A stretch of DNA of 60,799 nt from CANNDT01 sp945876205 (GCA_947503365.1 CANNDT010000014.1:1-60799); one strand, 5' to 3'. Shown: positions 1 to 7,977, counted from the stretch's first letter. Notes: generated by a model not told the origin, from the letters alone. Numbers and translations: made by a program.

Positions 1-155
1 ACACCTCTACTTAGGTGTCACGGTGTTTTCAGGTATTTCTGCTGAGAACTTCGGAGGGTGTGTCGCGGACGACCGGCGATAGGGACTGAACCGTGGAGTG
101 GCGAGCAGGCAGAGGTGCGGGGCTCTTGCGCCCGTTCTATTTTCTTCTAGGCGTC

Positions 156-545
156 TTAGTATCCCTTCTCGGCCGCGAGGCGATACCACGCCAGGGCTTG
201 CGCGTTGTCTATTGCTGGCGCATCGTCCTGCGGGTCGCACAAGGGGGAAAACAACCACGCGAGTTTGAGCTGGTTGTTTTCGTCTCCCTGCTCAGCCGCT
301 TTGCGAGCCGTCGCCACCGCTTGCGTCCAGCCAAACGCAGCGTCCTCAGCTTCGGCATTCACATACCCAAAAAACAAGTGGGCGGCTGCGACTTCCTGCT
401 CGGCGGCTTTCACACGGAGGGCTGCGAGTTCCCGCTCGGCGGCTTTCACACGGAGGGCTGCGAGTTCTTGCTCGGCGGTTTTCACACGGAGGGCTGCGAG
501 TTGAACGTCTGACGCACGGTAGGCTGCGCATTGAACTTCTGTCAT
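156..545 (-). CDS. Small Sel1-like repeat protein with 12-residue helical repeats
   Basis: A 129-residue protein. Its N-terminal third is made of about 3.3 copies of a 12-residue unit (consensus ELAALRVKAAEQ), rich in Ala, Glu and Leu and likely a continuous helix or coiled coil. The C-terminal part resembles Sel1/TPR-like repeats: it has AEQGDENNQ followed by a WLF segment and ends in ALAWYRLAAEKGY, the usual end of one Sel1 unit. No signal peptide is apparent. Sel1 proteins normally act as interaction scaffolds; the partner here is unknown. The protein stops directly after one unit, so it may be a truncated member. It lies downstream of the serine recombinase on the same strand. Confidence 0.6.
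   Translation of the reverse strand: MTEVQCAAYRASDVQLAALRVKTAEQELAALRVKAAERELAALRVKAAEQEVAAAHLFFGYVNAEAEDAAFGWTQAVATARKAAEQGDENNQLKLAWLFSPLCDPQDDAPAIDNAQALAWYRLAAEKGY
385..507. repeat. 36-bp in-frame tandem repeat, about 3.3 copies
   Basis: Units start at 385, 421 and 457, with a partial unit from 493. The second and third differ by only a few bases. The period is a multiple of three, so copy-number change would lengthen or shorten the helical part of the Sel1-like protein by 12 residues without a frameshift. Confidence 0.85.
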
Positions 546-779
546 ATAGCTTTCTTTCTATCGAACACGCAGATCCACGGCCCTCGTGATTGAGGAGACG
601 CACTGCGTGTGTATTGGTGTTGCTGTTGTCGTGCGAGGTGGGAGGCGAGAGGCAGGAAACCGCAGATAAAGCGTGCGAGAGGCTGTCAGACGGATCGATC
701 CACCCGTGTATCCAGTTGCTGTAACGCGTCTCTATGGGACGATCCCACACAACTGGGTGACGGTCTTGCGTGCGTGTGG

Positions 780-1535
780 CTACATCGTTTTACTCTTCTC
801 CTCCTCGCGCGTCACGGCATCCACTTTTCGCCCCGTCGTGATGATGCGATACACCGTCGATCGCGACATCGGGCAACCGTCTGTCGTCATTCGCTCGGCG
901 ATGGCTCGAATCGTGAGCCCTTCCTTGTCGAGTCCCTTGACCGTAGCAAGATTGGCCTCCCACGAAGCGCTCTTGGTCAGGCTTCGGCCGTCGGCACTCT
1001 GTTCGTAGCCGATTGGCACCTTCCCCCCGATGTAGAACCCCAGCGCGGATTGGGTCTCTTTGACAGCCGTGGTCCGTTCGCCGATGCGCTCCGCTTCAAT
1101 CGTGGCGAAGAGCATCATCATGCCAAACATCAAACGGCTGGTCGGAGAGTTCAAAATCTCGCCCCCAAGATCCTGGCAGTGAAGCGCGATTCCTCTAGCC
1201 CGCAGTGTTTCCGAAATCTCCAACGCGTTCTTGGCTGATCGAAACAGCCGGTCGCCCTTGGTGACGATGATGTGGTCCCCGCGTGTCGCGATGTCGAGCA
1301 TCCGTTTCCCCGCTTCGCGCCGTTGGAGGCCGACAGTTCCGCTGGTGGCCGCATCGACGAATATCTCGGTCGGTTCTGGCAGGTTGTTCGCGACGCAATA
1401 TGCCGCAATGCGGAGACGCTGGTCTTCGAGTGAGTGCCCCGCTTCGGCTTGCTGTCTGGTGGAGACGCGGGAGTAGCCCCAAGTTCTGGGCTGACCCGTC
1501 GATTGGTCGCCACTCGCTTTCTTTCTTCGAACCAT
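780..1535 (-). CDS. Serine site-specific recombinase (resolvase/invertase type)
   Basis: A 251-residue small serine recombinase. The N-terminal catalytic domain has the YSRVSTRQQ motif with nucleophile Ser25. The GDRLFRS arginine motif follows, then the long E-helix (FATIEAERIGERT). The C-terminal tail reads GLTIRAIAERM...SRSTVYRII, a typical helix-turn-helix for binding the crossover site. Length fits the resolvase/invertase group rather than the large integrases. A strong promoter lies immediately upstream, with the start ATG about six bases past the -10 box, so the mRNA is probably leaderless. It may serve DNA inversion or resolution inside the integrated element; no crossover sites were identified. 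Confidence 0.9.
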   Translation of the reverse strand: MVRRKKASGDQSTGQPRTWGYSRVSTRQQAEAGHSLEDQRLRIAAYCVANNLPEPTEIFVDAATSGTVGLQRREAGKRMLDIATRGDHIIVTKGDRLFRSAKNALEISETLRARGIALHCQDLGGEILNSPTSRLMFGMMMLFATIEAERIGERTTAVKETQSALGFYIGGKVPIGYEQSADGRSLTKSASWEANLATVKGLDKEGLTIRAIAERMTTDGCPMSRSTVYRIITTGRKVDAVTREEEKSKTM

Positions 1536-1540
1536 AAGAG

Positions 1541-1569
1541 ATTATACCATACGTACCACACTGAGTCAA
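1541..1569 (-). promoter_or_regulatory. Sigma-70-type promoter of the serine recombinase
   Basis: On the minus strand TTGACT (1569-1564) and TATAAT (1546-1541) are separated by exactly 17 bases. The ATG of the recombinase begins at 1535, where transcription would be expected to start. No ribosome binding site fits between them, which suggests a leaderless message. Confidence 0.75.
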
Positions 1570-1674
1570 ATAATATCTTTGAGTGTCCTGCCATTCCAAT
1601 GCGTCCGCACTGGGACAGCAAATGGGTGAAGGTGCGCTAAAACGTTAGGAAATACTGACTTTGGACGAAGAATG

Positions 1675-1693
1675 ACTTTCGCAGTGCGAAAGT
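1675..1693 (-). terminator. Hairpin just after the methyltransferase stop
   Basis: An 8-bp perfect stem (1675-1682 with 1686-1693) and a 3-base loop lie eight bases past the methyltransferase stop codon. There is no long T-run on the minus strand, so a terminator role is plausible but weak. Confidence 0.4.
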
Positions 1694-1700
1694 TTTCGCT

Positions 1701-3278
1701 TTAGATTCGCTTTGTGGCGCGTTGGTGTGACTTCCGCCAAACCGTCACGGGTTCAAACCGATATCGCCGGTTGTCGACGAACACTGTTTGCGCCGTGGCG
1801 TCGAGGTGCTGGGTGCCCACCGCAACCGCCATGGCCAGCTTGTAAGTCGCTTCCTTCACGAATCCCGCCTCACGACAGATGGTGTCTGTGTCTTCTTCCA
1901 GACGGGGCGCCCGTCCCTTCACGTTCGCCACATTCAGGATGAAAACGCCATTCGGTGCCAGACACTGCGCGACGCCAAACACCATCCGACGGAGGAAGCG
2001 TTCCCGCCACACGCCGTAGTCGCGATAACGGTGACAGGACTGGGTGCGATTCGCGACATCCTCTCCGGCGTATTCTTCGGTCGACCAATACGGGGGGCTG
2101 GTGATCGCGACGGCCACCTTGCCGCGGAGACGTCGAGCGGCCGCGGTCTTCATCCAGTCCTCGAATGGCACAGGATAGACCCGCGCAGTCCGTTGCCCGA
2201 TCGATCGCTCTGTCCGCAAGTCCTTGGTGACGCGAGTAGTGAGTAACCGATACGCGTCCGTCATTCCGACATTCGGATCGATCCCCACATACCGCACTGC
2301 CGCGCGTCTGGGGACTGTCAGCGCACCCAATAGACGTCCGCCCCACCCAGCACATGGATCGAGCACCACGACACGCCCACGCGCTGGTGCGTAGCGGCTG
2401 ACAAGGAAACGCGCGTGGAACGGCGGAAACGCCGTGCGGAGATTGAAATGGCTCACGAGATGGCGACAGATGGTCGAAAGAATCTGTTCGTGCCCCTCGC
2501 GGTAGGCGTCTTTCGACGTATTGCTGATGTCAAGGAGCGCGTCGAGCCGCTTCACCAGCGGCGGAATCTCGCGTCTCGGCATCTGCTGATACTGCGCGCG
2601 CGTCACACGGGGGCGCTCGCGGCTCCACGCAGCGGCAACCGTCAGTTCCTTGGTGATGGAGCCGAACTTTGTTCGCATCCGCGCCATTGCTTTCGCGGCG
2701 TGTTGGGTATGGGTGCCGTGTGCCGGAGTCGGACGCGCAAGCACATCGCGCTCAAACGTAGATTCGTCAAGACGCAGATACGCATCTGTCGGCAGACGCA
2801 CCATCGTCCGTAGTTCTTTCAGTTCCTTTGCGACGGAAATCCGTTGCTTCAAAAAGAAGTCGTTGTGGGTTGACGCGCGCGCGAATCCGCGAATGACAGC
2901 GCAGCAGTAAGTCAGTCGCGCATTCGGCGACAGCGCATACGCTTCCGTCGTGGTGATGTCGAGCGCGGAGTTCTGAAGGGGGTAATCGAGGTCGGGCGTT
3001 GTCTTGAATCGTACCGGGACTCCCGGAGGGGGAATGAATTGACTCAAGCCACCGCAGCCTGCGCATAGTACTGCGCTTCGTGCTCCGCCGGCGGCCCGTA
3101 GCCGATCGGCGCGAGTAACCGTTACGTGTTGAACCAGTCGACCCACGCCAGCGTCGCGAATGTCACCGTCTCCAAGTGTCGCCACGGTCCACCTAGTCCA
3201 CAGAGAGACATTTAGCCGGCGGGGCTTACTCGATCCCTGACGACGTTCCACGAGGACGGACAGGGGATGTCTGCGCAC
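1701..3278 (-). CDS. DNA methyltransferase (SPPY type), 5' end fused to IS3 debris
   Basis: The open frame encodes 525 residues. A SAM-binding motif DPCAGWGGR lies at 307-315 and the catalytic TSPPYW at 393-398, the pattern of N4-cytosine or N6-adenine DNA methyltransferases. Roughly the first 90 codons read out of frame through an IS3-family transposase remnant and its terminal sequence; methyltransferase-like sequence begins near residue 91 (about base 3010). No ATG occurs in that part until residue 159, so the native start seems to have been lost to the insertion. The gene may be expressed as a fusion, from an internal start, or not at all. No restriction endonuclease is seen nearby; the role may be orphan or phage-type modification. 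The true N-terminus is uncertain. Confidence 0.75.
   Translation of the reverse strand: MRRHPLSVLVERRQGSSKPRRLNVSLWTRWTVATLGDGDIRDAGVGRLVQHVTVTRADRLRAAGGARSAVLCAGCGGLSQFIPPPGVPVRFKTTPDLDYPLQNSALDITTTEAYALSPNARLTYCCAVIRGFARASTHNDFFLKQRISVAKELKELRTMVRLPTDAYLRLDESTFERDVLARPTPAHGTHTQHAAKAMARMRTKFGSITKELTVAAAWSRERPRVTRAQYQQMPRREIPPLVKRLDALLDISNTSKDAYREGHEQILSTICRHLVSHFNLRTAFPPFHARFLVSRYAPARGRVVVLDPCAGWGGRLLGALTVPRRAAVRYVGIDPNVGMTDAYRLLTTRVTKDLRTERSIGQRTARVYPVPFEDWMKTAAARRLRGKVAVAITSPPYWSTEEYAGEDVANRTQSCHRYRDYGVWRERFLRRMVFGVAQCLAPNGVFILNVANVKGRAPRLEEDTDTICREAGFVKEATYKLAMAVAVGTQHLDATAQTVFVDNRRYRFEPVTVWRKSHQRATKRI
3003..3205 (-). mobile_element. IS3-family transposase C-terminal remnant with IS end
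   Basis: Read on the minus strand from about 3200, the sequence gives GPWRHLETVTFATLAWVDWF, then an in-frame stop, then RLLAPIGYGPPAEHEAQYY and a second stop. This is the characteristic C-terminus of IS3-family OrfB integrases, inactivated by a nonsense codon. It is followed by the IS end (TGAGTCAATTCATTCC... to CTTGAATC on the plus strand at 3003). Only about 200 bp of the element survive. A near-identical solo IS end occurs at 4828-4873 in the same orientation. Confidence 0.85.
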
Positions 3279-3367
3279 TTGCCACGCCGCTCACCAGCAG
3301 CACGGCCAGCACGCCGCCAAGGCGTCTGCGCCTATTCAGCATTCGCAGTGCCTAGCAGACAGCACGC

Positions 3368-4828
3368 TCACGGCATTGACTCGACTTGATACACGCTGTG
3401 GCCGTCGGCTTGGCCCAGCAGTCGAAGGCCCGCAACAGACACTTCCCCCTCCGTCACCACGAGGTCGCCTGATCGGGCATCCTGAGGCCGCCGGCTCCCG
3501 CCATCCATGACTCGAAAATCGGCATGCCGAAGCGCCCGCACGACAAACGCCTCACTGCGGTAGTGACGATCACGAAAGACGCGCTGGCCGTGGCCATCCA
3601 CGAGGTGGTCCAGTAACAGACCCTGAACGGACGTGTCGAGGTTTGTGACCACGTGAACACGCCACAGTATTCTCGACTCCGCCACCACGAATGCCAGGAC
3701 GATGGTGGTTACCATCGCTATGGTGCGGAGGCGCCTACCGACCCCGGACTCGAGACCGTGCGCAAACAGGAGGCCGACGAGCACAACGAACAGAGGATAG
3801 AACGCGTTCAAGTACCACGGGACTCTCGTCTGCATGGCGGTCGGCACCGCGAAGGTCGCCACCGCCCACGCGACCATCAGCCACGGCAGGAGTTTGCGCT
3901 GGCGCAGGGCCTCCAGGAATGCGCGGGTACAGGCCGGCCACGATCGCCTGGCGACGAACCCGACGAGGAGAGCGGCGGTGAGCCAGTCGAAATGATATCG
4001 ATGCAGGACGTCGAAGTAGTAGAAGAGGCTGTGGTCGTGCCCCTCGAGTTTCGAAAAAATCACCCCCGTCATGTCCTGATCGACCAACCTCTCGAAGAAC
4101 CGGAGCCCGTCCACGTGCCAACGGGCGAAGAGCCATGCGCCGACTGGAATCGCGAAGCCCGCCATGGCTGCCAGCAGCGGTGGTCGTCTGGATGCCAAGG
4201 CCACGCCGGGCCGTGCGACCGCCTCTACAATCACGATCAGCAGAAGTGGCTGCAGCACCGCCATGCCCTTGAGCAGGAAGACGCCAGTTAGGATTGGTCC
4301 CAGCCAGATCCGGCGCCACGGTTTGTTGCCGGAGTGCCACAGGACCACGACTACGAGCAGGATGAGGAACGTCAGGAGGGCATCAGGATTTCCGCTCCGC
4401 GCCGCATGCTGATGGAGAAATCCGAAGGTTGATGCCAGCACCAGGCCCGAGAAGAGCGAGACCGCCGGCCCGAACACCCCCTTCGTCCAGCGCAGCAACA
4501 GCCACACGGTCAACCACCCAAACGCAGCCGAAGTCAGCCGCAGGGAGATGAGACCGGGGCCGAAGATCCAGAAGGCAGCGGCGATCGTCCAGACGTTGAG
4601 CGGTGGTTTGGAGTTGTAGTAGTCAAGGGAGCCTTCGAAGGTGGTGCCGACCAGGTTCCCTGACTGTGTCATCTCCCACGCCGACGTGGCGTAGAGAGAT
4701 TCATCCCACTCGCCGACGGATTCGCGGCCCAGCCGGTAGGTGAGGTTGAAGCACGTGAGCGCTAGGATTAACAGGCTGAGCCACCTGTAGTGACGCGCCA
4801 GCCGTTCGGTCAATGTGCTCGTCCCCAC
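3368..4828 (-). CDS. ArnT-like membrane glycosyltransferase (GT83/PMT superfamily)
   Basis: About 486 residues with roughly ten hydrophobic segments. An acidic first periplasmic loop (GRESVGEWDESLY) and the segment DYYNSKPPLNVW are typical of the GT-C fold ArnT/PMT superfamily, which moves a sugar from a polyprenyl-phosphate carrier to lipid A or another acceptor in the periplasm. The C-terminal 150 residues form a soluble domain. I place the start at GTG 4828, right at the end of a solo IS3 end; a TTG at 4813 is an alternative. Codons farther upstream only translate the IS end. No Shine-Dalgarno sequence is obvious. The gene lies between two same-orientation IS ends, which suggests transfer or rearrangement. 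Donor and acceptor are unknown; an ArnC-like enzyme occurs at 20.3 kb. Confidence 0.8.
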   Translation of the reverse strand: MGTSTLTERLARHYRWLSLLILALTCFNLTYRLGRESVGEWDESLYATSAWEMTQSGNLVGTTFEGSLDYYNSKPPLNVWTIAAAFWIFGPGLISLRLTSAAFGWLTVWLLLRWTKGVFGPAVSLFSGLVLASTFGFLHQHAARSGNPDALLTFLILLVVVVLWHSGNKPWRRIWLGPILTGVFLLKGMAVLQPLLLIVIVEAVARPGVALASRRPPLLAAMAGFAIPVGAWLFARWHVDGLRFFERLVDQDMTGVIFSKLEGHDHSLFYYFDVLHRYHFDWLTAALLVGFVARRSWPACTRAFLEALRQRKLLPWLMVAWAVATFAVPTAMQTRVPWYLNAFYPLFVVLVGLLFAHGLESGVGRRLRTIAMVTTIVLAFVVAESRILWRVHVVTNLDTSVQGLLLDHLVDGHGQRVFRDRHYRSEAFVVRALRHADFRVMDGGSRRPQDARSGDLVVTEGEVSVAGLRLLGQADGHSVYQVESMP

Positions 4829-4873
4829 TTGAATCGCACCGGGAATCCCGGAGGCGGAATGAATTGACTCACT
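4828..4873 (-). repeat. Solo IS3-type end, direct repeat of 3003-3048
   Basis: 46 bases match 3003-3048 with only a handful of differences and in the same orientation. No transposase remains beside it. Its outer edge touches the stop codon of the chimeric integrase fragment, and its inner edge abuts the start of the glycosyltransferase. The two copies frame a segment of about 1.8 kb. Confidence 0.85.
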
Positions 4874-5222
4874 ATTTTTTTCTGGTCCGCTTGATGGTCG
4901 TGATGGCGTCCAGATCGTCTGTGCCACGCAGATATTTGGCGTAGAACAGATCAATGGAGCCGATACTCGTCCCCGCATTGCGGGCGATCAGGGCAAGGTT
5001 CGCACTTCCATCCAGCACTCGGAATGAGATGGCTGTGGCTCGCAAACTCTTCTGGTTGCGAGTCTCGGCGCAACGAGTGCGAACCCGAACCCGAACACGA
5101 CAACAACCAATAACCAACCATTTCATCCACCCCTTGTCCCCGGCGCCATAGAAGTCCACCCACACAATCATCACGGCGACGAACTCAAGAGCGAAGACTC
5201 CGATGCTCAATAGCAGACTCAT
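4872..5222 (-). CDS. Chimeric small protein: membrane N-terminus plus tyrosine-integrase C-terminal fragment
   Basis: 116 residues. Residues 1-24 are a hydrophobic helix followed by VDFYGAGDKGWMKWLVIG, likely a membrane anchor. From residue 56 the sequence switches to a piece like the end of a tyrosine recombinase: KSLRATAISFR (arginine box, 58-68), then IARNAGTSIGSID and the tyrosine region DLFYAKYL (Tyr94). The intact integrase downstream has the parallel KSLRPTGITLR and RTSVQMVADFY. All other catalytic parts are missing, so it cannot recombine DNA. The stop codon coincides with a solo IS3 end. It is most likely a rearrangement product; expression is possible because the frame is open. Confidence 0.6.
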   Translation of the reverse strand: MSLLLSIGVFALEFVAVMIVWVDFYGAGDKGWMKWLVIGCCRVRVRVRTRCAETRNQKSLRATAISFRVLDGSANLALIARNAGTSIGSIDLFYAKYLRGTDDLDAITTIKRTRKK

Positions 5223-5234
5223 GCGTATTTATCC

Positions 5235-6437
5235 TCACGACCCCAGACGGTCAGCAACAGACTTCCAGCGCTTTTCGCCCATCGCTTCTTTGATCGCGTC
5301 TCGGTCTTGATTGTCCGCAATCCGCAACGAGATATTCGGATTTGCTGTCAGCAGTTGATGAAGTGTCGTGGCGAGTGCGTTCATCGTCGCGCCGCGCTTG
5401 GCGGTGTCGAAGTCGAACTTGACCGACACCGCGCTCGTATGCGCGGATACCACTGTTGTTGTTGCGGCCGCTTTCTTGCTGGGTGACAGCCGCGTCGTTT
5501 CTTGTCGCACCATTTGGCGAGTCGCTTCTGGTGTGATGTCGATAGCAACAAGCCGTTCAGGAGGCAACGTCGCGATCTGATAAATGGACTCCGACGACGC
5601 GGGGAGTAGTTTGAGCACGGACGGCGACAGCAACGCTGATGCGGTCTCGCTCGCGCCGACAGTGCGCCACTTGCTTTTGACCGGCTCTGACACGTTCTCA
5701 AACAGATCATTCAGTGCGGCCGACGCAGTCTTTGTGTCGGTGCTGCTGTCCAGTTCTTGCGCGGCGCGATAGACATCTGTGTAATCGCGACAGAACTCGA
5801 TATACATCTGCGCCCACTGTCGTCCCGTTTCACGCAACGCTGTCCCGCGAGTCGTCAGGACTTTCAACCGTTTCGTGAATACAGACGGAAGCGGCTTTAT
5901 TCCTGCTGTCGTGATGTGCCGCTCAATCGCGGTGCGACTGTTGTTGTTGCTGTGGAACGGCCGTTCCGTCGGATCAATCTGCCAGGAGGGTGGCGTCCAC
6001 ACCCAGACTTCACCGTTGATGATGCCGTCCGTCCATTGAATCAACCCTTGTTGGTGAAAGTGGTGTCGCGTCCACAGGGCCACAGCGCGGCTGTTATCTC
6101 TGCGCACATTCAGCGCACAGACCGTGTTCTTCGCGGCAGGATACTCGTCGAGGAATCGCGCAAGGACATCATCGGCCGCGCCCTTCGTTGCGCTGGCCTC
6201 TTTGACGATCTGATGGAGCACTACGGTGCCGGCTGGAAGCAGCACATCGCCGTGCGTCGCGCGGCGCTTCAAAATCGAAAACGTGATGATGATTCCGTTC
6301 TCGCGAACAATCGTTTGCTGCTCAATGCGCTCGTAGATGTGACTGATTCGAACGTGCGGGAATATCTTTGGGAAACGCTGAAACGCGGCGATGATCTCGA
6401 GGCCTTCGTCGCGACTGGGCTTGGCGAGTTTCCTCAT
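5235..6437 (-). CDS. GNAT-like N-terminal domain protein with long unknown C-terminal region
   Basis: 400 residues. The first 150 look like a GNAT acyltransferase-type fold: a beta-rich start (NGIIITFSILKRR), a helix, then NVRRDNSRAVALWTRHHF at about 110-126, a typical GNAT C-terminal alpha-beta element. The remainder is helical and includes SESIYQIATLPPERL and a KKAAATTTVV linker, followed by a charged end (KRWKSVADRLGS). The classical Q/RxxGxG/A acetyl-CoA loop is not evident, so activity is doubtful. It lies directly downstream of the integrase in the same direction, within the mobile element, and is probably phage or island cargo. Function unknown. Confidence 0.6.
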   Translation of the reverse strand: MRKLAKPSRDEGLEIIAAFQRFPKIFPHVRISHIYERIEQQTIVRENGIIITFSILKRRATHGDVLLPAGTVVLHQIVKEASATKGAADDVLARFLDEYPAAKNTVCALNVRRDNSRAVALWTRHHFHQQGLIQWTDGIINGEVWVWTPPSWQIDPTERPFHSNNNSRTAIERHITTAGIKPLPSVFTKRLKVLTTRGTALRETGRQWAQMYIEFCRDYTDVYRAAQELDSSTDTKTASAALNDLFENVSEPVKSKWRTVGASETASALLSPSVLKLLPASSESIYQIATLPPERLVAIDITPEATRQMVRQETTRLSPSKKAAATTTVVSAHTSAVSVKFDFDTAKRGATMNALATTLHQLLTANPNISLRIADNQDRDAIKEAMGEKRWKSVADRLGS

Positions 6438-6484
6438 TCGGGGATAGTAGCCGACTTCCTGTGTTTCGTAACCAGTGCGGTCGC

Positions 6485-7744
6485 TTACGACGTCTTAAAT
6501 GTCGCCACCTTCACCGCACTGCTCTCGGGCGTCGCTTGATCGTAGAAGTCCGCGACCATCTGAACGCTGGTGCGCGCCCATTTCGCGATGTCCCGATAGG
6601 ACACGTTGTCACCCTTGTCTAACCGCAGGGTGATGCCCGTCGGACGCAGCGACTTCCTGTCTCGTGTCAGCGTCGCACCCGTCGCGGGATCGCGATACTC
6701 GTAAAGCCCGATGTCTTTGAGCAGCCGCTTCATCCCTTCACGATTGCTTTCGGGGAAGAGCAGCGCGTCTGGTGCGGCATCAGGGGATCGGGCTGCGAGC
6801 ATCTGCTTGTAGGCGAACACACCGCCGAACAGCACATACGCTTCCTCACGCGCACCGCCCTTGGAATGCTTGCCGAGCACCATCATACGAATCGACTCTG
6901 TTGTCGTGCCGTTTGGCATTTGAAGGGACTTGAGCTGGCAGTCGCACCAGCGAACGCTTTCGGCTTCGCCTACGCGAAGGGCTCCACCGACGCTGATGAG
7001 GATGAACCAATAGAGATGCTCTCGCTGCCGCTTGGTGCGGGGATTCAATCCTTCAACATCGCACTGCGCTTTCGCGGCGCGGTGGAGTGTCTGATAGTCC
7101 CCGGCGGACAGAAAGGGGCGACCGCGCTGTTGAACAGAAAACCGCCCCCTAAATGACGGCGTCTTGGGGACATCCGTGATCACTTTCATTTCAGTGTGGG
7201 CGTAACGGAGCACGCCCATAATGAAGAGAAAATCCTTCTTGATCGTGGATGTCGTGACGGGTTTGCCGCGCTGGTTCAGGGTGCGCGCCCGTGTTTCGCG
7301 GAGTGCTTCAAGAACTTCCGCATTGATGTCGACGACGCGAAGACGGCCGAGCGTGGGCAACCACAGGTTGGCGTGGTTCCGATAGTTGTTCGCTTGCGCG
7401 ACTGTCACCAAGCCGCGCTCGGCGCGGAGATCTTGGTGCGCGAGAAACTTGTCAGCGCAGTGCGCGAATGTGGGAGACCCGATCGATTCACCTTTTCGCA
7501 CACGGACACACAAGTCCTGCCACCACGCGGTGGCCGCAAGTTTCGCTTGTGGGATGGTTTTACAGCCGGTGGATTTGCGGACATCTCGTCCATCAATCCA
7601 CGCACGCGCAGAGATGTTGCCCGACGATTTGAGCCGCTCCAGGCGCACCTTTCCGTCGCAGCACCGCGCGATTACGACGTTCGCGGGATGCGTCGTGTCG
7701 AGTGGGGACTTTCGTGTAAAATCTGAGTTGCTTCGCTCAATCAT
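6485..7744 (-). CDS. Tyrosine site-specific integrase
   Basis: 419 residues. An N-terminal arm-binding region is followed by a SAM-like core-binding domain (about 90-190) and a catalytic domain. Visible catalytic elements are Arg257 in GGALRVGEAES, a lysine in GKHSKGG (292-296), the second arginine box KSLRPT (Arg367, with Lys364 where the family usually has His) and Tyr401 in ADFYDQ. The ATG at 7744 has AGG seven bases upstream. The gene points away from tRNA-Leu, which starts 92 bp upstream, the usual arrangement for an element integrated at a tRNA locus. The promoter region holds inverted and tandem repeats. The Lys-for-His change is tolerated in some family members. Confidence 0.92.
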   Translation of the reverse strand: MIERSNSDFTRKSPLDTTHPANVVIARCCDGKVRLERLKSSGNISARAWIDGRDVRKSTGCKTIPQAKLAATAWWQDLCVRVRKGESIGSPTFAHCADKFLAHQDLRAERGLVTVAQANNYRNHANLWLPTLGRLRVVDINAEVLEALRETRARTLNQRGKPVTTSTIKKDFLFIMGVLRYAHTEMKVITDVPKTPSFRGRFSVQQRGRPFLSAGDYQTLHRAAKAQCDVEGLNPRTKRQREHLYWFILISVGGALRVGEAESVRWCDCQLKSLQMPNGTTTESIRMMVLGKHSKGGAREEAYVLFGGVFAYKQMLAARSPDAAPDALLFPESNREGMKRLLKDIGLYEYRDPATGATLTRDRKSLRPTGITLRLDKGDNVSYRDIAKWARTSVQMVADFYDQATPESSAVKVATFKTS

Positions 7745-7758
7745 TGCCTGTTGAGCAA

Positions 7759-7803
7759 GTCTAGCGTGATAATGCTAGACAAAGTAGTCGGGAAGTAGTC
7801 GGG
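7759..7803. promoter_or_regulatory. Inverted and tandem repeats between integrase and tRNA (candidate att arm or operator sites)
   Basis: GTCTAGC (7759-7765) and GCTAGAC (7774-7780) form a perfect 7-bp inverted repeat with an 8-base spacer. An 11-bp unit, AAGTAGTCGGG, is then repeated directly at 7782-7792 and 7793-7803. TGCTAGACAA recurs on the far side of the tRNA at 7931-7940. This organisation resembles integrase core and arm binding sites and overlaps the integrase promoter region. Function is inferred. Confidence 0.5.
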
Positions 7804-7836
7804 TGCTACGAACACCAAATCGACGATTTTCCTAAC

Positions 7837-7923
7837 GCGGAAGTGGCGGAATTGGCAGACGCACCAGCTTGAGGGGCTGGCGCCCGCAAGGGCGTGAAGG
7901 TTCGAGTCCTTTCTTCCGCACCA
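7837..7923 (+). tRNA. tRNA-Leu (anticodon GAG)
   Basis: 87 bases including an encoded CCA. The acceptor stem pairs GCGGAAG (7837-7843) with CTTCCGC (7913-7919). The anticodon stem CCAGC/GCTGG encloses the loop TTGAGGG, giving anticodon GAG, which reads CUC/CUU. A long variable arm (CGCCC...GGGCG) marks a class II tRNA. The T-arm contains GGTTCGAGTCC. A good terminator follows. It is flanked on its 5' side by the integrase of the element. Confidence 0.97.
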
Positions 7924-7952
7924 TCTCATTTGCTAGACAAGACGGCGATTTG

Positions 7953-7977
7953 AAGGCTCCTTCAGGAGCCTTTTTTC
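7953..7977 (+). terminator. Rho-independent terminator after tRNA-Leu
   Basis: AAGGCTCC (7953-7960) and GGAGCCTT (7965-7972) form an 8-bp stem with loop TTCA, followed by a T-run. It lies 30 bases past the tRNA. Between it and the DUF5916 gene stop at 8210 I see no convincing gene. Confidence 0.9.

Noticed and set aside
385..507. CRISPR-like array
   Set aside because: The units are contiguous without spacers and keep the reading frame of the Sel1-like protein.
3003..3205. Intact insertion sequence
   Set aside because: Only the transposase C-terminus and one end remain, with an internal stop codon.
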